Below, piece after piece: positions 16,847 through 26,245 of a stretch of DNA of 64,000 bases (its first letter is position 1; each line of letters starts with the position of its first letter). The stretch spans positions 6,634,001 through 6,698,000 of the forward strand of contig NZ_CP048397.1 in NCBI RefSeq assembly GCF_010384365.1, written 5' to 3'. The position numbers and the translations under genes are program-made. The notes under the pieces are model-generated. The model had not been told where the DNA came from. It searched no databases and saw only the letters and a list, made by a program, of their open reading frames with translations. Source of the DNA: Streptomyces sp. S4.7. GTDB lineage: Bacteria > Actinomycetota > Actinomycetes > Streptomycetales > Streptomycetaceae.

Positions 16847-18264
16847 CCGCCGACCCCACACCCGAGCCGTCCGCCGAGCCGGCCGCGACGGGCCCCACAC
16901 CCCTGCTGGTCCTGGACGTGGTCGGACTCACGCCCCAGCTCCTCGCGCACATGCCGAATCTCAAGAAGCTGGCCGCCGCGGGCTCGCAGGGCCCGCTGAC
17001 CACCGTGCTGCCCGCCGTCACGTGCAGCGCCCAGTCCACCTTTCTCACCGGCACCCTGCCGTCGGAGCACGGCATCGTCGGCAACGGCTGGTACTTCCGC
17101 GAACTGGGCGACGTGCTCCTGTGGCGCCAGCACAACGGACTGGTCTCCGGCGACAAGCTCTGGGACGCCGCCCGCCGCGCCCACCCCGGCTACACCGTCG
17201 CCAACATCTGCTGGTGGTACGCGATGGGCGCCGACACCGACTACACGGTCACACCCCGCCCGGTGTACTACGCCGACGGCCGCAAGGAACCCGACTGCTA
17301 CACCCGGCCGCCGGCCCTGCACGACGAACTGCACGGCAAGCTCGGCACGTTCCCCCTCTTCCACTTCTGGGGCCCCGGCGCCGATCTCGTCTCCTCGCAG
17401 TGGATCATCGACGCCACCCGGCACATCATCGAGACCCGCCGCCCCGACCTGGCGCTGTGCTACCTGCCGCACCTGGACTACGACCTCCAGCGCTACGGCC
17501 CCGACGACCCCCGCTCCCACCGGGCGGCACGCGACCTCGACGCGGCGATGGGCCCGCTGCTGGACGACGCGCGCGCCGAAGGCCGTACCGTCGTCGCCCT
17601 GTCCGAGTACGGCATCACCAACGTCTCGCGGCCCGTCGACATCAACCGGGCCCTGCGCCGTGCCGGACTGCTGGAGGTCCACACCCAGGACGGCATGGAG
17701 TATCTGGACCCGATGGCGTCGCGCGCCTTCGCCGTCTCCGACCACCAGATCTCGCACATCTACGTGCGCCGCCCCGAGGACCTGGCGGCGACCCGCGAGG
17801 CGCTGAAGGACCTCAAGGGCATCGAGGAGATCCTCGACGAGCAGGGCAAGAAGAACTACGGCCTGGACCACCCGCGCTCCGGCGAACTGGTCGCCGTCGC
17901 CGAACCCGACGCCTGGTTCACGTACTACTACTGGCTCGACGACGCCAAGGCGCCCGACTTCGCGCAGCTCGTCGAGATCCACCGGAAGCCCGGCTACGAC
18001 CCCGTCGAGCTGTTCATGGACCCCCTCGACCCGTACGTGAAGGTCAAGGCGGCGAAGGCCATCGCCCGCAAGAAGCTCGGCATGCGCTACCGGCTCGCCG
18101 TCGTCCCCCTGGACCCCTCACCGATCCGCGGCAGCCACGGACGCCTCCCGACGAGCGACGAAGAAGGTCCGCTCATCCTCTGCTCCACCCCCGAAGCCGT
18201 CACCGGCCGCACCGAGGCCACCGACGTGAAATCCCTGCTCCTCAATCTCGCAGGACTGCACTGA
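16843..18264 (+). CDS. eboF: Alkaline phosphatase-like / nucleotide pyrophosphatase family protein (EboF type)
   Basis: The product has 473 residues. It begins with a metal-binding LLVLDVVG, then PAVTCSAQSTFLTG (~65-78), whose Thr is the expected nucleophile of nucleotide pyrophosphatase/phosphodiesterases. SEHGIVGNGWYF, LPHLDYDLQRYGPDD (~208-222), LSEYG (~253-257) and late RGSHGRLP (~426-433) complete the metal site. No signal peptide is visible, so it probably acts in the cytosol, cleaving a phosphodiester or removing a phosphate from the Ebo product. ATGA overlap couples it to eboE. No eboD (dehydroquinate synthase-like) gene is visible anywhere in the operon. Confidence 0.85.
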   Translation: MTADPTPEPSAEPAATGPTPLLVLDVVGLTPQLLAHMPNLKKLAAAGSQGPLTTVLPAVTCSAQSTFLTGTLPSEHGIVGNGWYFRELGDVLLWRQHNGLVSGDKLWDAARRAHPGYTVANICWWYAMGADTDYTVTPRPVYYADGRKEPDCYTRPPALHDELHGKLGTFPLFHFWGPGADLVSSQWIIDATRHIIETRRPDLALCYLPHLDYDLQRYGPDDPRSHRAARDLDAAMGPLLDDARAEGRTVVALSEYGITNVSRPVDINRALRRAGLLEVHTQDGMEYLDPMASRAFAVSDHQISHIYVRRPEDLAATREALKDLKGIEEILDEQGKKNYGLDHPRSGELVAVAEPDAWFTYYYWLDDAKAPDFAQLVEIHRKPGYDPVELFMDPLDPYVKVKAAKAIARKKLGMRYRLAVVPLDPSPIRGSHGRLPTSDEEGPLILCSTPEAVTGRTEATDVKSLLLNLAGLH

Positions 18265-18281
18265 TCTAAGGAGTTCCACGC

Positions 18282-19355
18282 ATGAGCCGCAAGAAGTCAG
18301 TCGACCCGGAGCTCGCAGCCAAGCTCAGCCGCCGCAACATGCTGGGTGTGGCCGCGGGCACCGGCGCGGCCGCCATTCTCGGTCTCTCGGCCGCCACCCC
18401 GGCCGCCGCGGGCGACAGGGGACGCGGTCACGGCCATGGACACGGGCACGGGCACGGCAAGGGCGAACCCGTCCTCACTCCGGGCCACCTCGGCATCCAG
18501 CTCTACTCGCTGCGTGACAAGGTCAACTCGCTCGGCTTCGCCAAGGTCTTCGCGGAACTGGAGCGCTTCGGCTACGACGAGATCGAGTACGCGGGCTACA
18601 GCCAGGGCGCCGCCGGCGACATCACCATCCCCCAGCTCCGCAAGCTGGCCAGGAACCACGGTCTGCGCCCGATCGGCAGCCACGTCAACTACGCCGACGA
18701 CAGCAACCCGAACGCCTACAGCTTCGCCCAGAACCTGGAGAAGGTGCTGGACGACGCCCAGGCGCTCGGCCTCGACCACATCGGCACCGCGTCGGGCCCC
18801 TGGCGCCACGGCGACACCGTCGACGCCTGGAAGCGGGCGGCCGAGGACTTCAACACCTACGGCGCCGCCGCCCGCAAGCGCGGCATGAAGTTCTACCAGC
18901 ACAACCACGCCGAGGAGTTCTCCTTCGCCAGCGACCAGCCGGGCGTCCGCCTCTACGACGTCCTGCTCGCGGAGACCGACCCGAAGCTCGTCTATCTGGA
19001 GATGGACATCTACTGGGCGTTCGCCGCCGTGCACCGCTTCAGCCAGACCGGCGACGGCAAGCCCGCGCCCTTCGACCCGCTGAGTTACGTGCTCAAGCAG
19101 CCCAACCGCTACCCGCTCTTCCACGTCAAGGACGGCGTGAAGAACGAGGAGGCGCGCGACGGCTACGACATGGTCGACGTCGGTGACGGCGACATCGACT
19201 ACAAGAGGTTCATCTCGGCCGTGAACAAGACCCACAACGGCCGCAGGGACCACCACTGGCAGGCCGAGCACGACAACCCGGTCGACTCGATCCTGTTCGC
19301 CGAGAAGTCGGCGGACCACCTCCACTCCCTGCGTGAGAAGCGCGGCCACCACTAG
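18282..19355 (+). CDS. Tat-exported sugar phosphate isomerase/epimerase family protein
   Basis: The product has 357 residues. A twin-arginine signal (SRRNMLGVAAGTGAAAILG, residues ~17-35) ends near ATPAAAG and is followed by a His-Gly tract (GHGHGHGHGHG) that could bind metal. The mature part is a TIM barrel with LGIQLYSLRD, YQHNHAEEF, YLEMDIYW and HVKDG metal-ligand segments, so a folded metalloenzyme is probably exported. AAGGAG precedes the ATG, 17 bp after eboF. It probably ends the operon, as a strong hairpin follows. Secreted members are often next to 3-keto-sugar or ThuA/DUF1080 genes, as seen upstream here. Confidence 0.88.
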   Translation: MSRKKSVDPELAAKLSRRNMLGVAAGTGAAAILGLSAATPAAAGDRGRGHGHGHGHGHGKGEPVLTPGHLGIQLYSLRDKVNSLGFAKVFAELERFGYDEIEYAGYSQGAAGDITIPQLRKLARNHGLRPIGSHVNYADDSNPNAYSFAQNLEKVLDDAQALGLDHIGTASGPWRHGDTVDAWKRAAEDFNTYGAAARKRGMKFYQHNHAEEFSFASDQPGVRLYDVLLAETDPKLVYLEMDIYWAFAAVHRFSQTGDGKPAPFDPLSYVLKQPNRYPLFHVKDGVKNEEARDGYDMVDVGDGDIDYKRFISAVNKTHNGRRDHHWQAEHDNPVDSILFAEKSADHLHSLREKRGHH

Positions 19356-19367
19356 TCCAGTACGAAC

Positions 19368-19408
19368 GGCGGCTCACCGTACGGCCGTTGGCCGTACGGT
19401 GAGCCGCC
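19368..19408. terminator. Bidirectional hairpin terminator between convergent genes
   Basis: Perfect 19-bp arms starting GGCGGCTCACCG flank a 3-nt GTT loop. It sits between the Tat-exported isomerase (+) and the MFS gene (-) and can serve both. Confidence 0.88.
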
Positions 19409-19433
19409 TCACGTGCGCTCTGCGGTGGTTCGC

Positions 19434-20822
19434 TCAGGCGTCCTCCCGCCCGATCGGGTTCGGATTCGCCTGGATCTTCTTGATGTCCGGCCTGCCTGGC
19501 GCCTTCAGGAAGACCGCGAGGCACGCCGAGAAGAGTCCGACACTGCCCGCGATGGCGAACGCGGCTCCGTAGCCCCAGCTGCTCACCACGACTCCACCCA
19601 CACCGGCACCGACCAGGCCGGAGATGAGCTTGGAGCTGTAGACCATGCCGTAGTTCGACGCGTTGTTGTTCTCGCCGAAGTAGTCCGCCGTCATGGCCGC
19701 GAACAGCGGGAAGATCGCGCCACCGCCGAAGCCGGAGATCATCGAGCAGACCAGGAAGAGCGGCATGACGCCGATCGAACCGGAGAACCACACGCCGAAC
19801 TGCGACAGGCCCAGCACCACACAGACGAAGATCAGAGTCTGGCGGCGTCCGTACTTGTCGGAAATCCAGCCGATGACGCCGCGCCCCGTACCGTTCACGA
19901 TGGCCTTCAGCGACATGGCCGTGGCCACGATCCCGCCCGCGAAGCCCATCTCCTTGCCGAACGGCACCTGCATGGCGATACCGAAGATGTTGATGCCGGC
20001 CGTGCAGAGCAGGCAGAACCACATCATCCACAGAACGGGGACCCGCGCCGCTTCCTTCGGTGTGTACTGCCGGACGGCCGGCGGGTTCTTCTCAAGCGCG
20101 CGACGGATCCTCGGGTCGTCGGAGACCTTCAGCGGGTCCGCGCCCGCGGGCCACCAGAACTTCGGCGGGTCCTTGAAGAACCAGCCCGCCACCGCGACCA
20201 TCACACAGCAGATGACGCCCACGAAGACGAGCACGCCCTGGTAGTTGCCGAGGTCCATGTACGTGCTGAACAGGAACACGAAGGGCACCGAGCCGTAGGC
20301 GAAACCGCCGTTGACGAGGCCGGTCTTGCCTCCCTTGCGCTCCGGATACCACTTGCCGACCATGTTGACGCAGGTCGCGTAGACGAGACCGGCGCCGATA
20401 CCGCTGAACATACCGAAGCCCATGTACGCCACGATCACGTGCGGCGCGTAGGCCAGGGAGAGGTAGCCCAGCAGAGTGCCCAGTGCGCCGAGCATCATCG
20501 CGTAGCGGGCGGGCAGCCTGCCGCTCTCACGGAGCTGCCCCGCGGGGAAGGCCACGGCCGCCTGGAAGAAGATCCAGACACCCATCAGCCAGAAGATGTG
20601 CCCGCTGTTCCACGCGTGTGCCGTGTGGAGTGTGTCCTCGGCCGCGGTGAACGCGTACTCCGAGGAGCTGATGCCCATCATCCCGATCCACGGGAAGAGG
20701 ACCATCGTCCACCGCGGCCGGCCCATGATCTGCCGGTCGGACTGCCCGATCCGGTAGATACGGCCGTTCCGGTCCGTCACCTCCTGGTAGGGGACAGATG
20801 CGGAGATGTCAGTTGTCGCCAT
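19434..20822 (-). CDS. MFS transporter, oxalate:formate antiporter (OFA) family
   Basis: The product has 462 residues with about 12 hydrophobic segments. The OFA-like start has RWTMVLFPWIGMMGISSSEYAF, and a second half has a GIGAGLVYATC and a GFGGGAIFPLFAAM segment. OFA proteins exchange dicarboxylates such as oxalate for formate. The chosen ATG (MATTDISAS) follows AAGGGG; an upstream in-frame ATG at 20912 lacks a ribosome site and would add residues over a hairpin. It lies downstream of formyl-CoA transferase-like and oxalyl-CoA decarboxylase-like genes, which supports oxalate/formate transport across the membrane. Confidence 0.88.
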   Translation of the reverse strand: MATTDISASVPYQEVTDRNGRIYRIGQSDRQIMGRPRWTMVLFPWIGMMGISSSEYAFTAAEDTLHTAHAWNSGHIFWLMGVWIFFQAAVAFPAGQLRESGRLPARYAMMLGALGTLLGYLSLAYAPHVIVAYMGFGMFSGIGAGLVYATCVNMVGKWYPERKGGKTGLVNGGFAYGSVPFVFLFSTYMDLGNYQGVLVFVGVICCVMVAVAGWFFKDPPKFWWPAGADPLKVSDDPRIRRALEKNPPAVRQYTPKEAARVPVLWMMWFCLLCTAGINIFGIAMQVPFGKEMGFAGGIVATAMSLKAIVNGTGRGVIGWISDKYGRRQTLIFVCVVLGLSQFGVWFSGSIGVMPLFLVCSMISGFGGGAIFPLFAAMTADYFGENNNASNYGMVYSSKLISGLVGAGVGGVVVSSWGYGAAFAIAGSVGLFSACLAVFLKAPGRPDIKKIQANPNPIGREDA

Positions 20823-20886
20823 TGTCGATCGAACCCCTTGCGTCGAAGAAGTCAGGCCAGCGCCCCCTGTCCGTTCTCTTCGTGCG

Positions 20887-20920
20887 GGGGGCCTGCGATG
20901 AGCGGAATCCACAGGCCCCC
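20887..20920 (-). terminator. Hairpin between the acyl-CoA ligase and MFS genes
   Basis: 9-bp arms (GGGGGCCTG and CAGGCCCCC) with a 16-nt loop lie 65 bp upstream of the MFS start. It may attenuate read-through into the transporter. Confidence 0.5.
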
Positions 20921-20968
20921 TGGGTCGCGCCGTCAGCTCATCCGGCGCCTCCCCACAGCTGCGCGGCG

Positions 20969-21091
20969 CTCACAGGAGCCCCGCCGCCCGCGCCCAGCGG
21001 CTGTGTCGCCCCGGGGGCAACCCCCGGACCCCCGGCCGTCGTCGTGGCTGCTGTCCGTTCCTCACAGGAGCCCCGCCGCCCGCGCCCAGCG
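20969..21091. repeat. 31-bp direct repeat copying the 3' end of the acyl-CoA ligase gene
   Basis: The 31 bp at 21061-21091, which include the stop codon and the last codons (RWARAAGLL) of the ligase gene, recur exactly at 20969-20999. The 61 bp between copies hold a hairpin. The outer copy is therefore a duplicated gene end in non-coding DNA. Confidence 0.85.
21011..21027 (-). terminator. Short hairpin after the acyl-CoA ligase gene
   Basis: 7-bp arms (CCGGGGG and CCCCCGG) with loop CAA lie 35 bp after the ligase stop, between the two 31-bp repeat copies. Confidence 0.5.
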
Positions 21092-23209
21092 ATACTTCGC
21101 GCCGAGCACTTCGACCGGCTTCTCGGTGGTGTACGGATACGCCACCACGCCCCGTTCGTAGAGGTACTGGCACGCGGCCTCCACCTGCACGTCGCCGGCG
21201 AGCGACGCCACCACCGGCTTCTCGATACCGCGCTCCCTGAACTCGGCCACCACCCGCGCCGTCAACTCGGCGAAGACCATCGGCGGGGTGACGATCGTGT
21301 GCCAGTAGCCCAGGACGAGGGAGTGGATCCGGGGATCCTCCAACCCGAGCCGGATCGTGGCCTCGTAGGTCGACGGCGGTTCGCCGCCCGTGATGTCCAC
21401 CGGGTTGCCCGCGGCCCCGAAGGGCGGGATGAAGGCGCGGAACGCCTCGTCCAGGTCCGGCGGGATCTCCATCAGCGACAGGCCGTTGTCGACGATCGCG
21501 TCCGACAGCAGCACACCCGATCCGCCGGCGCCCGTGATGATCACGACGTTGTCGCCCTTGGGGGTGGGGAGTACGGGCAGCCCGCGCGCGTACTCCAGCA
21601 TGTCGCTCAGCCCCGGCGCCCTGATGACGCCGGACTGCCGCAGGATGTCCTCGTACACCGCGTCGTCGCCCGCCAGCGCCCCGGTGTGCGAGCCCGCCGC
21701 CTTGGCACCGGCCGCAGTACGGCCGGCCTTGAGGACCACCACGGGCTTCTTCGGTACGGTCGCGCGCGCCGCCTCGACGAAGGCGCGGCCGTCCTTGAGG
21801 TCCTCCAGATGCATCGCGATGCAGTCGGTGTTGTCGTCCTCACCGAACCAGGTCAGCAGATCGTCCTCGTCGAGGTCCGACTTGTTGCCGAGCCCGACGA
21901 TGGCCGACACACCCGTCCTGGTGGTCCTCGCGAAGCCGAGGATCGCCATCCCGATACCGCCGGACTGCGAGGTCAGTGCCACGCCGCCCTTGACGTCGTA
22001 CGGGGTGCAGAAGGTGGCGCAGAGGTCCTGCCAGGTGGAGTAGTAGCCGTAGATGTTCGGCCCGAGCAGCCGGATCCCGTTCTCCTCGGCGATCGTCACG
22101 ATCTCCTGCTGGAGTTCGTGCTCGCCGGTCTCCGCGAAACCGGAGGGGATCAGCACCGCGTTGGGGATGTTCTTGCGTCCCACCTCTGCGAGCGCGGAGG
22201 CGACGAACTTCGCGGGAATCGCGAATATCGCCACGTCAGGCTCACCAGGAACATCCATCACGCTCTTGTACGCCTTACGGCCGAGTATGTCATCGGCTTT
22301 GGGGTTGACCGGATAGATCTCGCCCGCGAAACCTCCGTCGATGAGGTTGCGCATGACCGAATTGCCGATCTTGCCGTCCTCGTTGGAGGCACCGATCACC
22401 GCCACCGAACGCGGCTCCATGAGCCGGCGCATGGAGATCAGGATCTCCTCGCGCGAGTACCGGCGCCTTTCGACCGGCACCTCGTCGGTCAGCAGGATCC
22501 GTACGTCGGCCGCCATGACCCCGCTCGCCGAGGCGAAGACCGGGTTGAGGTCCACCTCCGCGATACCGGGGAAGTCGCCGGCCAGCTGCGAGACCCGGAC
22601 GACGAGGTCGGCCAGCGCGTCACGGTCGATGCCCTCGGCGCCGCGTACCCCGCGCAGGATCTCGGCGGCCCGGATGCCGTCCAGCATGGACAGCGCGTCG
22701 TCCTTGGTGGCCGGCGCGAGCCGGAAGGTGACGTCCTTCAGCACCTCCACCAGGACCCCGCCGAGGCCGAAGGCCACGATCTTGCCGAAGGTGGGGTCGG
22801 TGACCGTACCGATCAGGATCTCGGTGCCCGCGGGCACCATCTGCTGTACCTGGACGCCGAGGATCCGCGCCTTCGGGTCGTACGCCCTCGCGTTGGACAC
22901 GATCGTGGTGAACGCGGAGCGCACCTCGGCCGCCGACCTGACGCCGATCTGCACGCCGCCGGCGTCCGTCTTGTGCAGGATCTCCGGCGAGACGATCTTC
23001 ATCGCCACCGGGAACCCGAGCCGCGCCGCCACGGCCACGGCGTCGTCGGCCGACTCCGCGAGCGCTTCACCCGGTGTCGGGATGCCGTAGGCGTCCGTGA
23101 CCGCCTTGCCCTCGGGTGCGGTGAGGGAGGTACGTCCCTGAGCCAGGGCGGCCTCGATGATCGCTCCGACGGCATCCTTGTCGGGCTTGAACGCGATGCT
23201 GTCCGCCAC
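21062..23209 (-). CDS. Acetate--CoA ligase (NDP-forming) family protein
   Basis: The product has 715 residues. An ATP-grasp domain comes first (~15-235, KIVSPEILHKTDAGGV). A CoA-binding Rossmann domain (~260-390, SVAVIGASN) and succinyl-CoA-ligase-like domains follow, with the phosphohistidine motif GSHTGALAGDD near residue 505. This is the reverse order (beta-alpha) to many archaeal enzymes. The family couples acyl-CoA formation to ATP or ADP. The GTG start overlaps the stop of the CoA-transferase gene by 1 nt, so it belongs to that operon. It may activate or recover formate, oxalate or succinate as CoA ester; the substrate is inferred only from context. Confidence 0.88.
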   Translation of the reverse strand: MADSIAFKPDKDAVGAIIEAALAQGRTSLTAPEGKAVTDAYGIPTPGEALAESADDAVAVAARLGFPVAMKIVSPEILHKTDAGGVQIGVRSAAEVRSAFTTIVSNARAYDPKARILGVQVQQMVPAGTEILIGTVTDPTFGKIVAFGLGGVLVEVLKDVTFRLAPATKDDALSMLDGIRAAEILRGVRGAEGIDRDALADLVVRVSQLAGDFPGIAEVDLNPVFASASGVMAADVRILLTDEVPVERRRYSREEILISMRRLMEPRSVAVIGASNEDGKIGNSVMRNLIDGGFAGEIYPVNPKADDILGRKAYKSVMDVPGEPDVAIFAIPAKFVASALAEVGRKNIPNAVLIPSGFAETGEHELQQEIVTIAEENGIRLLGPNIYGYYSTWQDLCATFCTPYDVKGGVALTSQSGGIGMAILGFARTTRTGVSAIVGLGNKSDLDEDDLLTWFGEDDNTDCIAMHLEDLKDGRAFVEAARATVPKKPVVVLKAGRTAAGAKAAGSHTGALAGDDAVYEDILRQSGVIRAPGLSDMLEYARGLPVLPTPKGDNVVIITGAGGSGVLLSDAIVDNGLSLMEIPPDLDEAFRAFIPPFGAAGNPVDITGGEPPSTYEATIRLGLEDPRIHSLVLGYWHTIVTPPMVFAELTARVVAEFRERGIEKPVVASLAGDVQVEAACQYLYERGVVAYPYTTEKPVEVLGAKYRWARAAGLL

Positions 23210-24480
23210 TAGATGACTCCGTTCGTCTTCAACAGGCGCAGTTCCTCGTCGCCGAGACCGAGCTCGCCGACGTACACCTCCGCGTTGTGCTCACCGAGCA
23301 GCGGAGATGCCGTGATGTGGACAGGTGAGTCGGAGAGCTTCAGCGGGCTTCCGACGGTGGTGAAGGTCCCGCGCTGCGGGTGCGCGACCTCGACGACCAT
23401 GTCGTTGGCCGCGAGCGACTCGTCCTCGATGATCTCCTTGGTGGAGAGGATCGGGCCGCACGGGATGTTGTGGGCGTTGAGCTTCTCCAGCACCTTCCAC
23501 TTGGGGAGCGTCGAGGTCCACTCCTCGATGAGCTGGAACATCTTGCCCAGCTTGGTGAGGCGGGCCTCGGGAGTCGCCCAGTCTGGGTCCGCGGCCAGTT
23601 CGGGCCGGCCGATCAGCTCGCTGACGGGCTTCCAGCCGACCGGCTGCACGATCACGTACACATAGTCGTTGGGGCCGCCCGGCGCGCACTTGACCGCCCA
23701 GCCGGGCTGACCGCCGCCGCTGGCGTTGCCCGAGCGCGGGACCGCGTCGCCGAAGTCCTCGTTCGGGTACTCGGCCAGCGGGCCGTGCGCGAGACGCTGC
23801 TGGTCGCGGAGCTTGACCCGGCAGAGGTTGAGCACGGCGTGCTGCATCGCGACGTTCACGCGCTGCCCGCGCCCGGTGGCGGTCCGCTGGTAGAGCGCGG
23901 CCAGGATGGCGGCCACCGCGTGCATGCCGGTGCCGGAGTCGCCGATCTGCGAGCCCGTGGCCAGCGGCGGCCCGTCCTCGAAGCCGGTGGTCGACATCGA
24001 GCCGCCCATGGCCTGCGCGACGACCTCGTACGCCTTGAAGTTGGTGTACGGGCCTTCGCCGAAGCCCTTGATCGAGGCGTACACGATCTTCGGGTTGATC
24101 TCCTGGATCTTCTCCCAGGTGAATCCCATCCGGTCGACCGCGCCGGGGCCGAAGTTCTCGACCATCACATCCGAGCGGCGGATGAGTTCGGTGAGGATCT
24201 CCTTGCCGCGCTCGGTCTTGGTGTTGAGGGTGACACTGCGCTTGTTGCAGTTGAGCATCGTGAAGTACAGCGAGTCGACATCGGGGATGTCGCGCAGCTG
24301 CTTACGGGTGATGTCTCCCGTCGGTGCCTCCACCTTCACCACGTCCGCGCCGAGCCAGGCGAGGATCTGGGTGGCCGAGGGACCGGACTGCACATGCGTC
24401 ATGTCGAGGACACGGACGCCGCTCAGTGCCTGGGGGGTGGTGTCGGGGGAGTTCTCCGGGGCTGCTGGAGCCTGGGTCAT
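23209..24480 (-). CDS. frc: CaiB/BaiF CoA-transferase, probable formyl-CoA:oxalate CoA-transferase
   Basis: The product has 423 residues of the class III CoA-transferase family. LGADVVKVEAPTGDITR lies near residues 41-57. GDSGTGMHAV (~163-172) contains the Asp that carries the acyl intermediate. A glycine loop SGGGQPGW (~258) resembles that of formyl-CoA transferase. Two consecutive ATGs exist; the second (24480) is 5 nt from GGGAGG and is preferred over 24483. It lies 11 bp after the oxalyl-CoA decarboxylase-like gene. The expected reaction moves CoA from formyl-CoA or succinyl-CoA to oxalate in the cytosol. Confidence 0.88.
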   Translation of the reverse strand: MTQAPAAPENSPDTTPQALSGVRVLDMTHVQSGPSATQILAWLGADVVKVEAPTGDITRKQLRDIPDVDSLYFTMLNCNKRSVTLNTKTERGKEILTELIRRSDVMVENFGPGAVDRMGFTWEKIQEINPKIVYASIKGFGEGPYTNFKAYEVVAQAMGGSMSTTGFEDGPPLATGSQIGDSGTGMHAVAAILAALYQRTATGRGQRVNVAMQHAVLNLCRVKLRDQQRLAHGPLAEYPNEDFGDAVPRSGNASGGGQPGWAVKCAPGGPNDYVYVIVQPVGWKPVSELIGRPELAADPDWATPEARLTKLGKMFQLIEEWTSTLPKWKVLEKLNAHNIPCGPILSTKEIIEDESLAANDMVVEVAHPQRGTFTTVGSPLKLSDSPVHITASPLLGEHNAEVYVGELGLGDEELRLLKTNGVI

Positions 24481-24491
24481 CATGGCCTCCC

Positions 24492-26174
24492 TTACTTGTA
24501 CATGGTCTGGTTCATGGTTCCGGGGGCGTACGCGTCGGGGTCGACCCAGACGTTGATCAGCGAGGGCAGTCCGGACTCGCGGGCCCGCCGGAGCGCGGGC
24601 GCGATGTCGGCCGGGTCCCTGACCTCTTCGCCGTAACCGCCCAGCATCTGGGCGAACTTGTCGTAGTGGACGTCGCCGAGGGTGTTGCCGACCCGCTCGC
24701 GTTCGTCGCCGTACTTGGCCTTCTGGCCGTAACGGATCTGGTTCATCGACGAGTTGTTGCCGATGATGCCGACGAACGGCAGGTTGTAGCGCACCAGCGT
24801 CTCGAAGTCCCAGCCCGTCAGGGAGAAGGCTCCGTCGCCGAAGAGCGCCACGACCTCCTTGTCGGGCCGTGCCTTCTTCGCCGCGAGGACGAAGGGGACG
24901 CCGACGCCGAGCGTGCCGAGCGGGCCCGGGTCCATCCAGTGGCCCGGCGACTTGGGCTGTACGACCTGGCCGGAGAAGGTGACGATGTCGCCGCCGTCGC
25001 CGATGTAGATCGAGTCCTCGGTGAGGAAGTCGTTGATCTCGCTGACCAGGCGGTAGGGGTGGATCGGCGAGCTGTCCTTGCGCAGGTTCGGCAGCCGCTT
25101 CTCGACGGCGGTCTGCTCGGCGGCACGCAGCTCCTCCAGCCATGCCTTGCGCTTGACGGAGCCGCCGTTGATCCGGCCGCTCGCCGCCTCGGTGACCGAC
25201 TTCAGGATCAGACCGGCGTCACCGACGATGCCGAGGTCGATGTCGCGGTTCTTGCCGACCGTCCGGTAGTCGAGGTCGATCTGGACCACCGTGGCGTCCG
25301 GCGAGAGCCGCTTGCCGTATCCCATCCGGAAGTCGAAGGGGGTGCCGACGATGATGATGAGGTCGGCGTTGGTGAAGGCGTAGCGCCGGGAGAGCTGGAA
25401 GTGGTGCGGGTCGCCGGGAGGCAGCGTGCCTCGCCCCGCGCCGTTCATGTAGGCGGGGACGTTCAGCGTCCGTACGAGCTCGATGGCGTCGTCCGTGGCC
25501 CGCGTCGTCCACACCTGACTGCCGAGCAGGATCGCCGGCTTCTCGGCGTGGACGAGCAGATCGGCGAGCTTCTCGATGGCCACGGGGTCACCGGCCGAAC
25601 GGGTCGAGGCCCGGTACTGGCCGGCCTTGGGTACGCGTGCTTTGTCGGCCGGGACCTTCGCGTCGAGGACATCGCGCGGAATCTCCAGGAAGGACGGGCC
25701 GGGAGCGCCGTTGTAGCACTCACGGAAGGCCATGGAGACCATGTCGGCCGCGCGGGCCGTGTCGGGGACGGTCGCCGCGAATTTGGTGATCGGCGTCATC
25801 ATGTCCACGTGCGGCAGGTCCTGGAGCGAACCCATCTTGTGCTGGGTGAGCGCGCCCTGGCCGCCGATGAGCAGCATGGGTGACTCGGCACGGAACGCGT
25901 TGGCGACACCGGTGACGGCATCGGTCGTGCCCGGTCCGGCGGTGACGACGGCGCAGCCGGGCTTGCCGGTGATGCGCGCGTAACCGTCGGCCGCGTGAGC
26001 GGCGACCTGCTCGTGGCGTACGTCGACGACTTCGATGCCCTCGTCGACGCAGCCGTCGTAGATGTCGATGATGTGGCCGCCGCAGAGGGTGTAGATGACC
26101 TCGACACCTTCTGCCTTGAGTGCCTTGGCGACCAGATGACCACCGGAGATGAGTTCCTGGCTGTCGTCGGGCAT
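24492..26174 (-). CDS. oxc: Thiamine-diphosphate enzyme, probable oxalyl-CoA decarboxylase
   Basis: The product has 560 residues with the three-domain layout of ThDP decarboxylases. A catalytic Glu lies in VRHEQVAAHAADGYA (~52-66), a central nucleotide-binding domain follows, and GDGAFSLTGWDFE to NNSSMNQ (~448-483) forms the ThDP/Mg motif. Acetolactate synthase is the usual automatic alternative. The adjacent frc-like gene and OFA antiporter favour oxalyl-CoA to formyl-CoA plus CO2. The ATG is preceded by AAGGGACAGGAC. It is the first gene of the minus-strand operon and shares a divergent promoter with sucC. Confidence 0.82.
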   Translation of the reverse strand: MPDDSQELISGGHLVAKALKAEGVEVIYTLCGGHIIDIYDGCVDEGIEVVDVRHEQVAAHAADGYARITGKPGCAVVTAGPGTTDAVTGVANAFRAESPMLLIGGQGALTQHKMGSLQDLPHVDMMTPITKFAATVPDTARAADMVSMAFRECYNGAPGPSFLEIPRDVLDAKVPADKARVPKAGQYRASTRSAGDPVAIEKLADLLVHAEKPAILLGSQVWTTRATDDAIELVRTLNVPAYMNGAGRGTLPPGDPHHFQLSRRYAFTNADLIIIVGTPFDFRMGYGKRLSPDATVVQIDLDYRTVGKNRDIDLGIVGDAGLILKSVTEAASGRINGGSVKRKAWLEELRAAEQTAVEKRLPNLRKDSSPIHPYRLVSEINDFLTEDSIYIGDGGDIVTFSGQVVQPKSPGHWMDPGPLGTLGVGVPFVLAAKKARPDKEVVALFGDGAFSLTGWDFETLVRYNLPFVGIIGNNSSMNQIRYGQKAKYGDERERVGNTLGDVHYDKFAQMLGGYGEEVRDPADIAPALRRARESGLPSLINVWVDPDAYAPGTMNQTMYK

Positions 26175-26245
26175 GAGGTTGTCCTGTCCCTTCGTAGGGG
26201 AGGTCGGGGGCTCTTGGGGGTGCTCCCGAGTGCTCCCGCGATGGA

